Origin: DAOTWY01 sp003696565
GTDB taxonomy: Bacteria > Chloroflexota > Anaerolineae > Aggregatilineales > Phototrophicaceae
Direction of reading: 5' to 3'
Assembly: GCA_034435635.1 (NCBI GenBank)
Contig: DAOTWY010000081.1
Coordinates: 1 to 26,940, forward strand
DNA length: 26,940 nt
The notes under the pieces are model-generated. The model worked only from the letters and a program-made list of their open reading frames with translations. It had not been told where the DNA came from and made no database searches. Shown here one piece after another: positions 14,773 to 22,418 of this stretch. Position 1 is the first letter of the stretch. Each line of letters begins with the position of its first letter. Made by a program: the position numbers and the translations under genes.

Positions 14773-16593
14773 ATGCATATTCATAAACACGATGTCATTA
14801 TCGTTGGCGCAGGTGGAGCTGGTTTAATGGCAGCCTTGTATGCCAGCCAGGGTGGCGCAGATGTGGCAGTCGTTAGCAAATTATACCCAACCCGTAGCCA
14901 TACAGGTGCAGCATTAGGTGGTATTGGCGCGGCACTTGGCAACTTGGAAGAAGATAAGCCAATTTGGCACGCATACGATACTGTTAAGGGTGGCGATTAT
15001 TTAGCAGATCAAAACGCGGCGTTGGTATTGGCAGAAAACGCCATTGATGCGGTAATTGAACTAGAACATATGGGCTTGCCGTTTGACCGGACATCAGAAG
15101 GGCGGATTTCTCAGCGGCGGTTTGGTGGGCACACAAGCAACTTTGGAGAAAAACCTGTGCGACGCGCTTGTCATTCTGCTGACCGTACCGGGCACATGAT
15201 TTTACAAACACTGTATCAACAGTGCATCAAAAACAATGTGAACTTTTTTGATGAGTTCCATGTGGTTGATATGATTATGAATGAGGGAGCGTGTGTTGGT
15301 GTGGTGGCTGTTCAGCTTAGCACTGGGGAGTTCCACATTTTCCACGCCAAAGCGACCATGTTCGCCACAGGTGGTTGGGGACGTGTTTGGTCATTCACCA
15401 GTAATGCACATAGCTTAACCGGTGACGGTGCGGCGATTCCTCTACGCCGTGGCATCCCCTTACAAGATATGGAGTTTTATCAGTTCCACCCCACTGGGTT
15501 ATATGGGTTGGGGGTGTTGTTGACAGAGGGGATTCGCGGTGAAGGTGGGGTATTGATTAATCGGCATGGTGAGCGTTTTATGGAAAAATACGCGCCGAGC
15601 ATCAAAGACCTCGCCAGCCGTGATGTGGTTAGCCGTGCAATTTACTTGGAATTACGCGCTGGAAACGGCATTGGTGGTAAGGATTATGTGCACTTAGACA
15701 TTCGCCCGGAAACGGTGAATCGTTATCTGGCAGAAGCTGGCGAAACACGCCGAATTACGGAAGATGATGTACGGGCTAAATTAGCCGAAACGCTTGATGT
15801 TTGCCGGACATATGCCGGGGTTGATCCACTAACGGAAGGCATGCCGGTTAAGCCAACAGCGCACTATGCAATGGGTGGTATTCCAACTAATGTAGATGCG
15901 GAAGTCGTTGATGATGCGACATGGCGAGTTGTACCGGGGCTATATGCGGCAGGAGAAGTGGCATGTGTTAGTTGCCATGGTGCGAATCGCTTGGGGACGA
16001 ATTCGCTAGTTGACTTGGTGGTATTTGGTCGGCGTGGCGGGATGAAGATGGCAGAGTTTGTTAAGACAGCCGATCTGTTGCCATTGCCACAAGACGCAGG
16101 GAAAGAAATCAAGGCGGAATTTGAGCGAATTCGCCAAGCAAAAGGGCAAACCCGTATTTATGAACTGCGTCAGCGGATGCAGCAAACAATGATGGATAAT
16201 GTTGGTGTATTCCGTACGGAGGAAGGCATTCAACAAGCAATTGATGATCTGAAGGAAATTCGGCATTTATATATGACGGATATTTTCATTGAAGACCAGG
16301 GGACAAAATTCAACACGGATTTAATGGAAGCCTGGGAATTGGGCTGTATGATAGATCTAGCAGAAGTGACTGCACTGAGTGCGTTACAACGCAAGGAAAG
16401 CCGTGGGGCACACAGTCGTGAGGACTTCAAAGATCGTGATGATGAAAATTGGTTAGTTCATACCTTGGTATATCGTGAAACTGATTCAGCGTTTGCCAGC
16501 GAGGTTGATTATAAAATTAACCTGGATAAAAAGGTCGATATGTCACTGGCTGAGCAAGACAACCGCTTTAAGCCTAAAGCACGTGTTTATTAA
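14773..16593 (+). CDS. sdhA: Succinate dehydrogenase flavoprotein subunit
   Basis: 606 residues, normal for SdhA. Oxidises succinate to fumarate using covalently bound FAD in complex II at the inner face of the membrane. Visible motifs: dinucleotide-binding GAGGAG at 12-17, H43 in RSHTG for the covalent FAD link, the FHPTG and EGIRGEGG active-site segments, PTAHYAMGGI, and HGANRLGTNSL near the FAD. The ATG at 14773 has GAAGGAG 10 nt upstream. A 186-nt gap separates it from the anchor gene, longer than usual within an operon, with no strong hairpin or promoter that I can see. The sequence is complete, with no missing catalytic residue noticed. Confidence 0.97.
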   Translation: MHIHKHDVIIVGAGGAGLMAALYASQGGADVAVVSKLYPTRSHTGAALGGIGAALGNLEEDKPIWHAYDTVKGGDYLADQNAALVLAENAIDAVIELEHMGLPFDRTSEGRISQRRFGGHTSNFGEKPVRRACHSADRTGHMILQTLYQQCIKNNVNFFDEFHVVDMIMNEGACVGVVAVQLSTGEFHIFHAKATMFATGGWGRVWSFTSNAHSLTGDGAAIPLRRGIPLQDMEFYQFHPTGLYGLGVLLTEGIRGEGGVLINRHGERFMEKYAPSIKDLASRDVVSRAIYLELRAGNGIGGKDYVHLDIRPETVNRYLAEAGETRRITEDDVRAKLAETLDVCRTYAGVDPLTEGMPVKPTAHYAMGGIPTNVDAEVVDDATWRVVPGLYAAGEVACVSCHGANRLGTNSLVDLVVFGRRGGMKMAEFVKTADLLPLPQDAGKEIKAEFERIRQAKGQTRIYELRQRMQQTMMDNVGVFRTEEGIQQAIDDLKEIRHLYMTDIFIEDQGTKFNTDLMEAWELGCMIDLAEVTALSALQRKESRGAHSREDFKDRDDENWLVHTLVYRETDSAFASEVDYKINLDKKVDMSLAEQDNRFKPKARVY

Positions 16594-16617
16594 TGGGTGG
16601 GGAAAGTTCCCTACCCA
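16594..16617 (+). other. Strong hairpin in the sdhA-sdhB gap
   Basis: TGGGTGGGGA (16594-16603) folds on TCCCTACCCA (16608-16617), 10 bp including one G-U pair, with a 4-nt loop. It begins directly after the sdhA stop. No T-tract follows, and sdhB starts 57 nt later, so mRNA processing or partial attenuation is more likely than full termination. Confidence 0.55.
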
Positions 16618-16674
16618 CCTGGGCTGTTTCAAAATCTTTGACCGAGTATTGTTAAGTTAAGAAGGAAATGTTCG

Positions 16675-17442
16675 ATGCGAATTACATTTAGAATTCGGCG
16701 TTATAACCCAGAAATCCCCGGTAAAGATAAGCCATATTGGCAGGAATTTACGTTAGATGACGTGTTACCAACCAATCGTGTATTGGAAATGTTGCATCGT
16801 GTTAAATGGGAACAAGATGGCACGCTAGCGTTTCGTCGCTCATGCTCAAGCGGAATATGTGGTTCAGATGCAATGCGAATCAATGGGCGTAATCGTTTGG
16901 CGTGCAAATTATTGGTGCGGGATGTGGCAAAAGATGGTGGGACAATTCAAGTCGAACCGATTTTGGGATTGCCGGTTTTGAAAGATTTGATTGTGGATAT
17001 GGAACCGTTCTTTGCACATTATCGAGAAGTCATGCCGTACTTCATTAATAATGATCCTGTGCCAGCAGATGGACGTGAAAGACTGCAATCACCAGAAGAT
17101 CGTGCAATTTTTGATAACACAACCAACTGTATTTTGTGCGCCGCATGCACAACATCCTGCCCTAGCTTTTGGGCAAATGGCAAATACGTGGGACCAGCGG
17201 CAATTGTACAAGCACATCGCTTTATTTTTGACAGCCGCGACCAGGGGACACAAGAACGTCTCAATATCTTAGCAGAGCCAAATGGTGTATGGCGTTGCCG
17301 GACAATTTTCAACTGTACACCAGCATGCCCGCGTGAGATTGAGGTTACCCGTGCAATTGGTGAAGTTAAGTTAGCGATTCAACGCGGCGGGCGCGAAGGG
17401 ATCATTGATCCGAATCATATCCCGGCAACGCATCACAGCTAA
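16675..17442 (+). CDS. sdhB: Succinate dehydrogenase iron-sulfur subunit
   Basis: 255 residues. Carries electrons from SdhA to the membrane anchor through three iron-sulfur clusters. The [2Fe-2S] site uses C57, C62, D65 and C77 (Asp at the third position, as in E. coli SdhB). C152, C155 and C158 with C218 serve the [4Fe-4S] cluster, and C162, C208 and C214 the [3Fe-4S] cluster, by family convention. The N-terminus RITFRIRRYNP is typical. The ATG at 16675 has AAGGAA upstream. It is the last gene of the operon, followed by a strong hairpin at 17504. Confidence 0.97.
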   Translation: MRITFRIRRYNPEIPGKDKPYWQEFTLDDVLPTNRVLEMLHRVKWEQDGTLAFRRSCSSGICGSDAMRINGRNRLACKLLVRDVAKDGGTIQVEPILGLPVLKDLIVDMEPFFAHYREVMPYFINNDPVPADGRERLQSPEDRAIFDNTTNCILCAACTTSCPSFWANGKYVGPAAIVQAHRFIFDSRDQGTQERLNILAEPNGVWRCRTIFNCTPACPREIEVTRAIGEVKLAIQRGGREGIIDPNHIPATHHS

Positions 17443-17503
17443 ATTTATTGAAGCCTTGATGCCCCCCTAACTTTAGCGGGTGATCGTTGACATGAGCTAG
17501 TTA

Positions 17504-17525
17504 TGGGCGTGCTTTTGCACGCCCA
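17504..17525. terminator. Bidirectional terminator between sdhB and the M20 hydrolase gene
   Basis: A perfect stem TGGGCGTGC/GCACGCCCA of 9 bp (17504-17512, 17517-17525) with a TTTT loop. It lies between two convergent genes and ends 2 nt before the stop of the - strand gene. The following sequence has only a short T-rich stretch, but position and strength favour termination in both directions. Confidence 0.6.
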
Positions 17526-17526
17526 C

Positions 17527-18804
17527 TTATGTTTGATAGGCTTGTGCCATTAATAAAATCGTGTGTAATAACACATTCGCCCCAGAAACAACATGCCGCC
17601 ACTCCGTAAATTCACGCGGGCTATGGCTAATACCATTCACCGATGGAATAAAAATCATGCCAGAGGGCGTGAAGTTACTCATACTTTGTGCGTCATGCCC
17701 TGCCAAACTGACAAGCCGCATATGAGAAACATTTAATATGTCACACGCTTGCTCTATATAGCTAATTGTCTCTCCTGACATTGCCGCTGCTGGCATATGC
17801 ACAACACGCTGAGAATTGGTTGTTAGACGGTATTCTGCCGCAACTTCCTGAGCAAGCCGTGTTAATTGGCTCTCCATTTCCGCTAATGCCTCGCGGTTTT
17901 GATGACGACATTCAACTGTTAGACGAGCTTCCGATGGGATCAAATTAAACGCACCTGGGAAAACCTGTATATTGCCGCAGTTTAGTATGCCATCTGGAAA
18001 ATTGTTTTGTACAAGTTCATATGCGCGGCAAATATATACTGCTGCGCCACGTAGTGCATCTCGCCTTGCACTGGCACGTGTTGTCCCGCTATGGGTTGCT
18101 TCACCATAAAAGCGAATATCATACGTAGTTCTACCCACAATCCCCGTAACAACACCAATGTCTATGCCTGCTTCATGTAGACGATAGCCTTGTTCAATAT
18201 GTAATTCAAGATAGCCAACTAATGAGCTGGGATCACGTTTGGCTTTATATACATCAGCCGGGCGAATACCGGCACGGTACAAAGCAGCACGGAATGGACC
18301 ATAATCAACATTATGATCATATAGATAATTTTCGGTAAGTGTTCCTGTTAGGGCACGGCTGCCAAATAATGATTGCCAACAGCCCTCTTCATCTGTGAAG
18401 TCAATAATTTCGACATGAAAGGGCAACTTGATTTTAGCCTCTTGAATAGAACGGACAGCTTCTAAAGCTGCAAGCAAGCCGACCGAGCTATCATAGCGTC
18501 CGCCGTTGGGTACACTATCAAGATGTGAGCCGATTAGTAAATGCTTTGCATTTTGATTTTTGCTGAGCAGCACCCCACTTAAATTACCAGCATCATCATC
18601 TCGGACGAGCAAACCTGCTTGACTAAAACGATTTGCTAACCAAGCCCGGGCTTGCAAATCTTCATTAGAAAGTGCTAGTCGGCTGATACCTCCTTCTTTG
18701 GTTGCACCAATTTCTGCTAGTTCATTAAAATCAATTTCAAGACGTTGTGTATTAATCCTAAGATCGGGCTTCAAAGTTCGCTTATCCTCTGTTTTCAACA
18801 ACAT
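17527..18804 (-). CDS. M20-family Zn-dependent amidohydrolase (hydantoinase/carbamoylase or allantoate hydrolase type)
   Basis: 425 residues, the usual length for this group. Members hydrolyse N-carbamoyl amino acids, allantoate or ureidoglycolate in the cytoplasm. The di-metal site is complete: H94 in GSHLDSVPNGGRYD, D105 in the same motif, the Glu pair E139-E140 in TDEEG, H202 in LELHIEQG, and H394 in GISHSPREF. The dimerisation domain motif THSGTT is also present. Exact substrate cannot be set from sequence: no allantoinase or dihydropyrimidinase gene is nearby. The ATG at 18804 follows the stop of the upstream gene by one base (TAA-T-ATG), so the two are translationally coupled, although a purpose for the pairing is not evident. 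Confidence 0.9.
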   Translation of the reverse strand: MLLKTEDKRTLKPDLRINTQRLEIDFNELAEIGATKEGGISRLALSNEDLQARAWLANRFSQAGLLVRDDDAGNLSGVLLSKNQNAKHLLIGSHLDSVPNGGRYDSSVGLLAALEAVRSIQEAKIKLPFHVEIIDFTDEEGCWQSLFGSRALTGTLTENYLYDHNVDYGPFRAALYRAGIRPADVYKAKRDPSSLVGYLELHIEQGYRLHEAGIDIGVVTGIVGRTTYDIRFYGEATHSGTTRASARRDALRGAAVYICRAYELVQNNFPDGILNCGNIQVFPGAFNLIPSEARLTVECRHQNREALAEMESQLTRLAQEVAAEYRLTTNSQRVVHMPAAAMSGETISYIEQACDILNVSHMRLVSLAGHDAQSMSNFTPSGMIFIPSVNGISHSPREFTEWRHVVSGANVLLHTILLMAQAYQT

Positions 18805-18805
18805 A

Positions 18806-19648
18806 TTATAATCCCAGTCGTGAGCATAATTGATATAATGCGTCTGTAATTGGTTGTATCACATCATGATCTTTCCAATACCCCATATGTGATAAAGGGT
18901 TCCAGCTTTCATAAAAACGTCCAACGTTGACTTGGCGATCCTGTTTAACAACTACTTGATATTGTTCGTTCAATGTGCGCAGGGGATATGCCAAAATATC
19001 GTCTTGGTCGTAAAAATTAACCCACTCTCCCGTTATGTTTGGATAATGTTGCTGCAAATTCGGTGAAGGCACTTGTATAGGGGTGCCAAAGTCATCAAAC
19101 CGCAAACTCCACAGAGGTAAAGGACAGCCTAAAGAATAAAAGCTCACCAATGTTTCTGCGCGTTCAAGTGGTGTTTGTCCTATTTTCTGTTCGACATGAG
19201 CGGGGATAATCTGACGTTGAGGATGAATTTGCAAATCATAAATATAATTACTGGCGATAATCGTTCCTAAGCTATGCCCTATGACAACAAGCGGGGCATT
19301 TTCTCCAGCATGTTGTGCTAGATGCTGCATGGTATTTGCAATAATCACGTGGATTTTATCATAAACTGTTCGGTTATGAGGTGTAGGTTGATACGCAAGT
19401 GCATCCCCCACAAAATCGATTAAAAAAGCACGCAAGGCATTATAATGCATTATACCACCGGCTTTTAGTCGTTTTTGCATCTCCTTCTGTTCATTGCTTA
19501 ATACATCTGCCCAATAGGCATTTGCAAACACCACACCATCACCACAGCGTTGTTTGACCGATTCAACTAAGCGAGCAGTTGACTCTTGTACATAGCCTTC
19601 TGTTTGATCACCAATACCGTGGATCATCATCACTGCAACTTTTGGCAC
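18806..19648 (-). CDS. Alpha/beta hydrolase, lipase-like
   Basis: About 280 residues. HGIGD (H10-G11) forms the oxyanion-hole motif and GHSLG with Ser126 the nucleophile elbow; a likely catalytic His lies in the C-terminal SHMGYWKDHD segment. No signal peptide. The family includes lipases and esterases with unknown natural substrates. I favour the GTG start at 19648, because GGAGGTGATT, almost the full anti-Shine-Dalgarno complement, ends right before it. An in-frame ATG at 19660 would add four residues; its only upstream site is a G-run that is paired in a hairpin. The gene overlaps no neighbour and is coupled to the M20 gene downstream. Confidence 0.78.
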   Translation of the reverse strand: MPKVAVMMIHGIGDQTEGYVQESTARLVESVKQRCGDGVVFANAYWADVLSNEQKEMQKRLKAGGIMHYNALRAFLIDFVGDALAYQPTPHNRTVYDKIHVIIANTMQHLAQHAGENAPLVVIGHSLGTIIASNYIYDLQIHPQRQIIPAHVEQKIGQTPLERAETLVSFYSLGCPLPLWSLRFDDFGTPIQVPSPNLQQHYPNITGEWVNFYDQDDILAYPLRTLNEQYQVVVKQDRQVNVGRFYESWNPLSHMGYWKDHDVIQPITDALYQLCSRLGL

Positions 19649-19666
19649 AATCACCTCCATCTATTC

Positions 19667-19683
19667 CCCCCAATGACTGGGGG
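19667..19683 (-). promoter_or_regulatory. Leader hairpin of the lipase-like gene
   Basis: CCCCCA (19667-19672) and TGGGGG (19678-19683) are perfectly complementary with a 5-nt loop. In the - strand mRNA it lies just before the start region and pairs up the G-run that could serve the ATG at 19660. It may tune translation. Confidence 0.4.
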
Positions 19684-19734
19684 ATTACTTAGGTTAATAA
19701 TCCACGATAATGAGCATAAATGCAAAAAATCACT

Positions 19735-19740
19735 TATAAT
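19735..19740 (+). promoter_or_regulatory. Candidate -10 element for the nfeD-stomatin operon
   Basis: A perfect TATAAT at 19735-19740, about 30 nt before the ATG at 19770, leaving a short leader of roughly 23 nt. The best -35 candidate, TGAGCA (19711-19716, 18-nt spacing), is weak. Confidence 0.4.
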
Positions 19741-19769
19741 TTTATGAAAGATTGGTCAAGGAGCAAGCT

Positions 19770-20438
19770 ATGGGTTTCCTGGAGGTTGATCCAACAAGCA
19801 TTGATGTCAACCTAATTTACTTAGGATTAGTTATCAGCTTGTGGATTGCTGTAACAGCAGCATATGTTCCTGGAACTGGAATTTTAGAAGGAATTGCACT
19901 GGTCGGGCTATTCGCAGCGATCGCAATTCTTATACAGATGTCAATCAGTTGGTTTGCTGTGTTGTTGATTGCTGTGGGTATTTCTGCATTTATTGTGATG
20001 CCTTTTATCAATGTACGATACGCTCCAATAGCGATCATTGGGTTGATTTTACAAGGGTTTGGTGGGTTTTTCCTATTCCCCGGCACCCAAGAGATTGCCC
20101 GTGTTTCTCCGTTAATTTTAGGGATCACAATCATCTTACCTTGGGGATATCATCAATTTATTTTGATGCCCATGTTAAAAAACATGAAAACTCGCCCAGT
20201 AGAGGATAAAGATCGAAATCTGATAGGGATGATTGGGCGTGTTACCAAAACAATCGACCCCATTGGCACAGTTTATGTCAATAGTGAGCATTGGTCAGCA
20301 ACGAATGAAGATGATATTGTAATCCCTGAAGGGGAAAAAGTAGTCGTTGTTGGACGGCAAGAACTTAAATTAATTGTTGAGCCGTATAAGCGTAAACGCA
20401 CACAACCGGCTGAATTTGAAGAAATTGAAGAAAGGTAA
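19770..20438 (+). CDS. nfeD: NfeD-family membrane protein
   Basis: 222 residues with four to five hydrophobic helices in the first 140 residues and a soluble C-terminal domain (about 150-205) with the NfeD OB-fold look: LIGMIGRVTKTIDPIGTVYVN, then GEKVVVVGRQELKLIVEP. This is the short type without the N-terminal ClpP-like protease. NfeD proteins pair with SPFH/stomatin proteins in membrane microdomains, and the stomatin gene follows after 5 nt. The ATG at 19770 has AAGGAG 6 nt upstream; a TTG at 19752 is in frame but unneeded. The highly charged C-end (EFEEIEER) is close to the next ribosome-binding site. Confidence 0.9.
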   Translation: MGFLEVDPTSIDVNLIYLGLVISLWIAVTAAYVPGTGILEGIALVGLFAAIAILIQMSISWFAVLLIAVGISAFIVMPFINVRYAPIAIIGLILQGFGGFFLFPGTQEIARVSPLILGITIILPWGYHQFILMPMLKNMKTRPVEDKDRNLIGMIGRVTKTIDPIGTVYVNSEHWSATNEDDIVIPEGEKVVVVGRQELKLIVEPYKRKRTQPAEFEEIEER

Positions 20439-20443
20439 ATTTT

Positions 20444-21364
20444 ATGGAAGGCAGTGCAATTCTTATCATTGTTGTTCTAGTCATCGTACTAGTCTGGGTA
20501 TTTGCACAAGTGATTCGAATAGTGCCAGAATATCAACGGTTGGTTATTTTGGCATTAGGGCGTTATGCTGGCACACGTGGACCAGGCATTGTGATTGTTA
20601 TCCCGTTCTTAGAGCGTGCTATCACTGTTGATATCCGCGAACGATTTTTGGATATTCCAGCCCAAACCGCCATTACACAAGATAATGCGCCAATTGATAT
20701 TGATTTTTTGGTATATTATCGGATTACTGACCCCAAAAAGACCGTGTTAGAGGTAGATAATGTGGTCAGCGCATCATTGAATATCGCTACTACCACACTA
20801 CGCGCCGTAATTGGTGATATTGAACTGGATTCTGTGTTGAGCAAGCGTGATCAAATCAACGAAACATTGCGCGTTAAATTAGATGAAATTACAGAACGCT
20901 GGGGACTTAAAGTAACAAGTGTTGAAATTCGTGAGATTGTTCCCCCACGTGATGTTCAAGAAGCGATGAACCGGCAAATGAGTGCGGAGCGTGAACGGCG
21001 CGCTCAGGTAACCCGCGCCAGTGGTGACCGTGAAGCAGCTATTGCACGGGCAGAAGGTGAACGTCAAGCAGCAATTTTGAAAGCTGAAGGCGAAAAACAA
21101 TCTAGTATTCTACGGGCAGAAGGTGAACGCCAGGCGCAACTCTTACGTGCCCAGGGGTATAGCAAAGCCTTAGAAGCGATCTATCAAGAAGCCCAAAAGC
21201 TAGACAACAACACAATACTTTTACAATATCTAGATGCACTTAAGGAAATTGGTAATAGTCCCGCCACTAAGTTTGTCTTGCCCATGGAACTCACCAATTT
21301 AATGCATCAATTAGGGGATCGTTTTGTATCAGTTGGTGATTCCACAAAGCCAACATCTGAATAA
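20444..21364 (+). CDS. SPFH/Band 7 protein (stomatin/QmcA-like)
   Basis: 306 residues. One N-terminal helix (about 4-24), then a Band 7 domain (about 25-190) with typical phrases VPEYQRLVILALGRY, GPGIVIVIPFLER, TITQDNAPIDID-like spacing and IREIVPPRDVQEAM. Residues 191-245 are five tandem 11-residue units of the form RAEGERQAAIL, a coiled-coil assembly segment. The C-terminal part (LQYLDALKEIG) follows the family. Such proteins oligomerise into membrane scaffolds with NfeD and influence membrane order and protein quality control. It starts 5 nt after nfeD with AAAGG upstream, and a terminator follows at once. Confidence 0.93.
   Translation: MEGSAILIIVVLVIVLVWVFAQVIRIVPEYQRLVILALGRYAGTRGPGIVIVIPFLERAITVDIRERFLDIPAQTAITQDNAPIDIDFLVYYRITDPKKTVLEVDNVVSASLNIATTTLRAVIGDIELDSVLSKRDQINETLRVKLDEITERWGLKVTSVEIREIVPPRDVQEAMNRQMSAERERRAQVTRASGDREAAIARAEGERQAAILKAEGEKQSSILRAEGERQAQLLRAQGYSKALEAIYQEAQKLDNNTILLQYLDALKEIGNSPATKFVLPMELTNLMHQLGDRFVSVGDSTKPTSE
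21014..21178 (+). repeat. Five tandem 33-bp units within the stomatin gene
   Basis: Codons 191-245 encode five 11-residue units. Units two to four are closest at DNA level, each with a GCAGAAGGTGAACG-like core. It extends the coiled-coil and is common in Band 7 proteins, but the number of units can vary. Confidence 0.7.
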
Positions 21365-21372
21365 GTGTCTCT

Positions 21373-21410
21373 CCAAAACCCCACTAAACACGAACACGGT
21401 GGGGTTTTGG
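21373..21410 (+). terminator. Intrinsic terminator after the nfeD-stomatin operon
   Basis: CCAAAACCCCAC (21373-21384) pairs perfectly with GTGGGGTTTTGG (21399-21410), 14-nt loop. The GC core CCCCAC/GTGGGG is flanked by A4 and T4, the expected form, 9 nt after the stomatin stop. Confidence 0.75.
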
Positions 21411-21456
21411 GAGTGGTGAATTTTATGGATATAAAAATCTATCATCTTTACCACTC
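21411..21456 (+). promoter_or_regulatory. Leader inverted repeat 1 ahead of the amidase
   Basis: GAGTGGTGAA (21411-21420) pairs with TTTACCACTC (21447-21456), ten positions with one G-U pair. Inside is a second small stem TTTTAT/ATAAAA (21421-21426, 21431-21436). It starts directly after the terminator stem. Confidence 0.4.
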
Positions 21457-21492
21457 ACGGAGTTTTGTGATGTTGGTACATAGCTTTCAAAT

Positions 21493-21531
21493 TCTACACA
21501 ATACAGGCGAGCGTTGGTTGTATTGTGTAGA
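21493..21531. promoter_or_regulatory. Perfect 13-bp inverted repeat ahead of the amidase
   Basis: TCTACACAATACA (21493-21505) and TGTATTGTGTAGA (21519-21531), no mismatch, 13-nt spacer. It is 48 nt ahead of the amidase start. AT-rich dyads like this are often repressor sites; an mRNA hairpin is also possible. No T-tract, so it is not a simple terminator. Confidence 0.5.
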
Positions 21532-21560
21532 CAATTAAAGTAACACACAAAGCCCACCTA

Positions 21561-21582
21561 AAGGAACTATTTTATGGTATGA
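21561..21582 (+). promoter_or_regulatory. Two-codon mini-ORF at the amidase ribosome-binding site
   Basis: AAGGAA (21561-21566) is 7 nt before an ATG at 21574 that opens ATG-GTA-TGA. The stop of this mini-ORF (21580-21582) overlaps the amidase ATG (21579-21581) as ATGA. The Shine-Dalgarno is better placed for the mini-ORF than for the amidase (12 nt), so the amidase may start by reinitiation. Confidence 0.45.
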
Positions 21583-22418
21583 ATGCATTATCACGCCGTC
21601 AATTTTTGACATTGTTGGGGTTAGGATGTAGTGGGACAGTTGTTGCCTCAAGCTGTAGTGGGTTACTAGGGTTGTTGATCCTAGCACAGCAAAATCAAGA
21701 GGATGCTGTGCCACAAATGGTAACCATTACAGCAACCCCGCTACCTTCTGTAACACCGCAACCTATTGCCTACCCTTTGATGATCCCAAGAGAAGCCTGG
21801 GGGGCATTAACGCCAAACCATAACGCAGAGAATGAAAATGGATTTTATGACCCAACAACGAACCCCGAAGGTTGGCGAGTTTATGATGTACCATTGGAAC
21901 AAGCATACCAAACCGTGGTGATCCATCATTCTGTCATTATGGAAAACAACGATGATGTAGCGACACTACTGGAAATTCAACAAGCGCATCGGAATGATCG
22001 GGGGTGGGCAGATGTAGGTTATCACTATTTTGTAGGGCGTGAGGGTATCGTCTATGAAGGACGTGACATCCGTGTTCGGGGGACACACACAGCAGGCTTT
22101 AACACGGGGAGTGTTGGGGTATGCTTATTAGGCGATTATACGTCTCAACTGCCAACTGAACGACAAATACGCGGGGCAGAAGGCTTAATTAACTGGCTTG
22201 CCCAACGCTTAGAATTAACGCATCTTGCAGCGCATAATATGTTTAACACAACCACACTATGCCCCGGCGGGAACTTATTACCATATCTTGGGATGTTTGC
22301 TGCTAACGCCAATCTCATGCTAGGTACCGACGGTTATATCCCACCACCAGAACAAGTACCTACGCAAGAACAAAGTGCCTGTAGGTGTTGTCAATGTGAC
22401 AAAAATGCCATGACTTGA
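21579..22418 (+). CDS. Tat-exported N-acetylmuramoyl-L-alanine amidase, PGRP/T7-lysozyme type (amidase_2)
   Basis: 279 residues. Cleaves the bond between muramic acid and the stem peptide of peptidoglycan outside the membrane. The N-terminus has a twin-arginine signal (SRRQFL) and a hydrophobic stretch; a Pro/Thr-rich linker follows. The amidase domain (about 65-250) shows VVIHHS (H116, with H117), the GYHYFVGREG strand, HTAGFNTGSVGVCLLG, H219 and C228-P-G, so the zinc site (His, His, Cys) is complete. The last 20 residues contain an ACRCCQC cluster not expected in this family. The 3' end runs 28 nt into the convergent kinase gene. The only in-frame start is ATG 21579, since TGA does not allow extension. 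Confidence 0.9.
   Translation: MNALSRRQFLTLLGLGCSGTVVASSCSGLLGLLILAQQNQEDAVPQMVTITATPLPSVTPQPIAYPLMIPREAWGALTPNHNAENENGFYDPTTNPEGWRVYDVPLEQAYQTVVIHHSVIMENNDDVATLLEIQQAHRNDRGWADVGYHYFVGREGIVYEGRDIRVRGTHTAGFNTGSVGVCLLGDYTSQLPTERQIRGAEGLINWLAQRLELTHLAAHNMFNTTTLCPGGNLLPYLGMFAANANLMLGTDGYIPPPEQVPTQEQSACRCCQCDKNAMT

Noticed and set aside
17527..19648. M20 hydrolase and lipase-like gene as a purine or pyrimidine breakdown cluster
   Set aside because: No allantoinase, dihydropyrimidinase, uricase or transporter gene is nearby, so the pathway cannot be supported.
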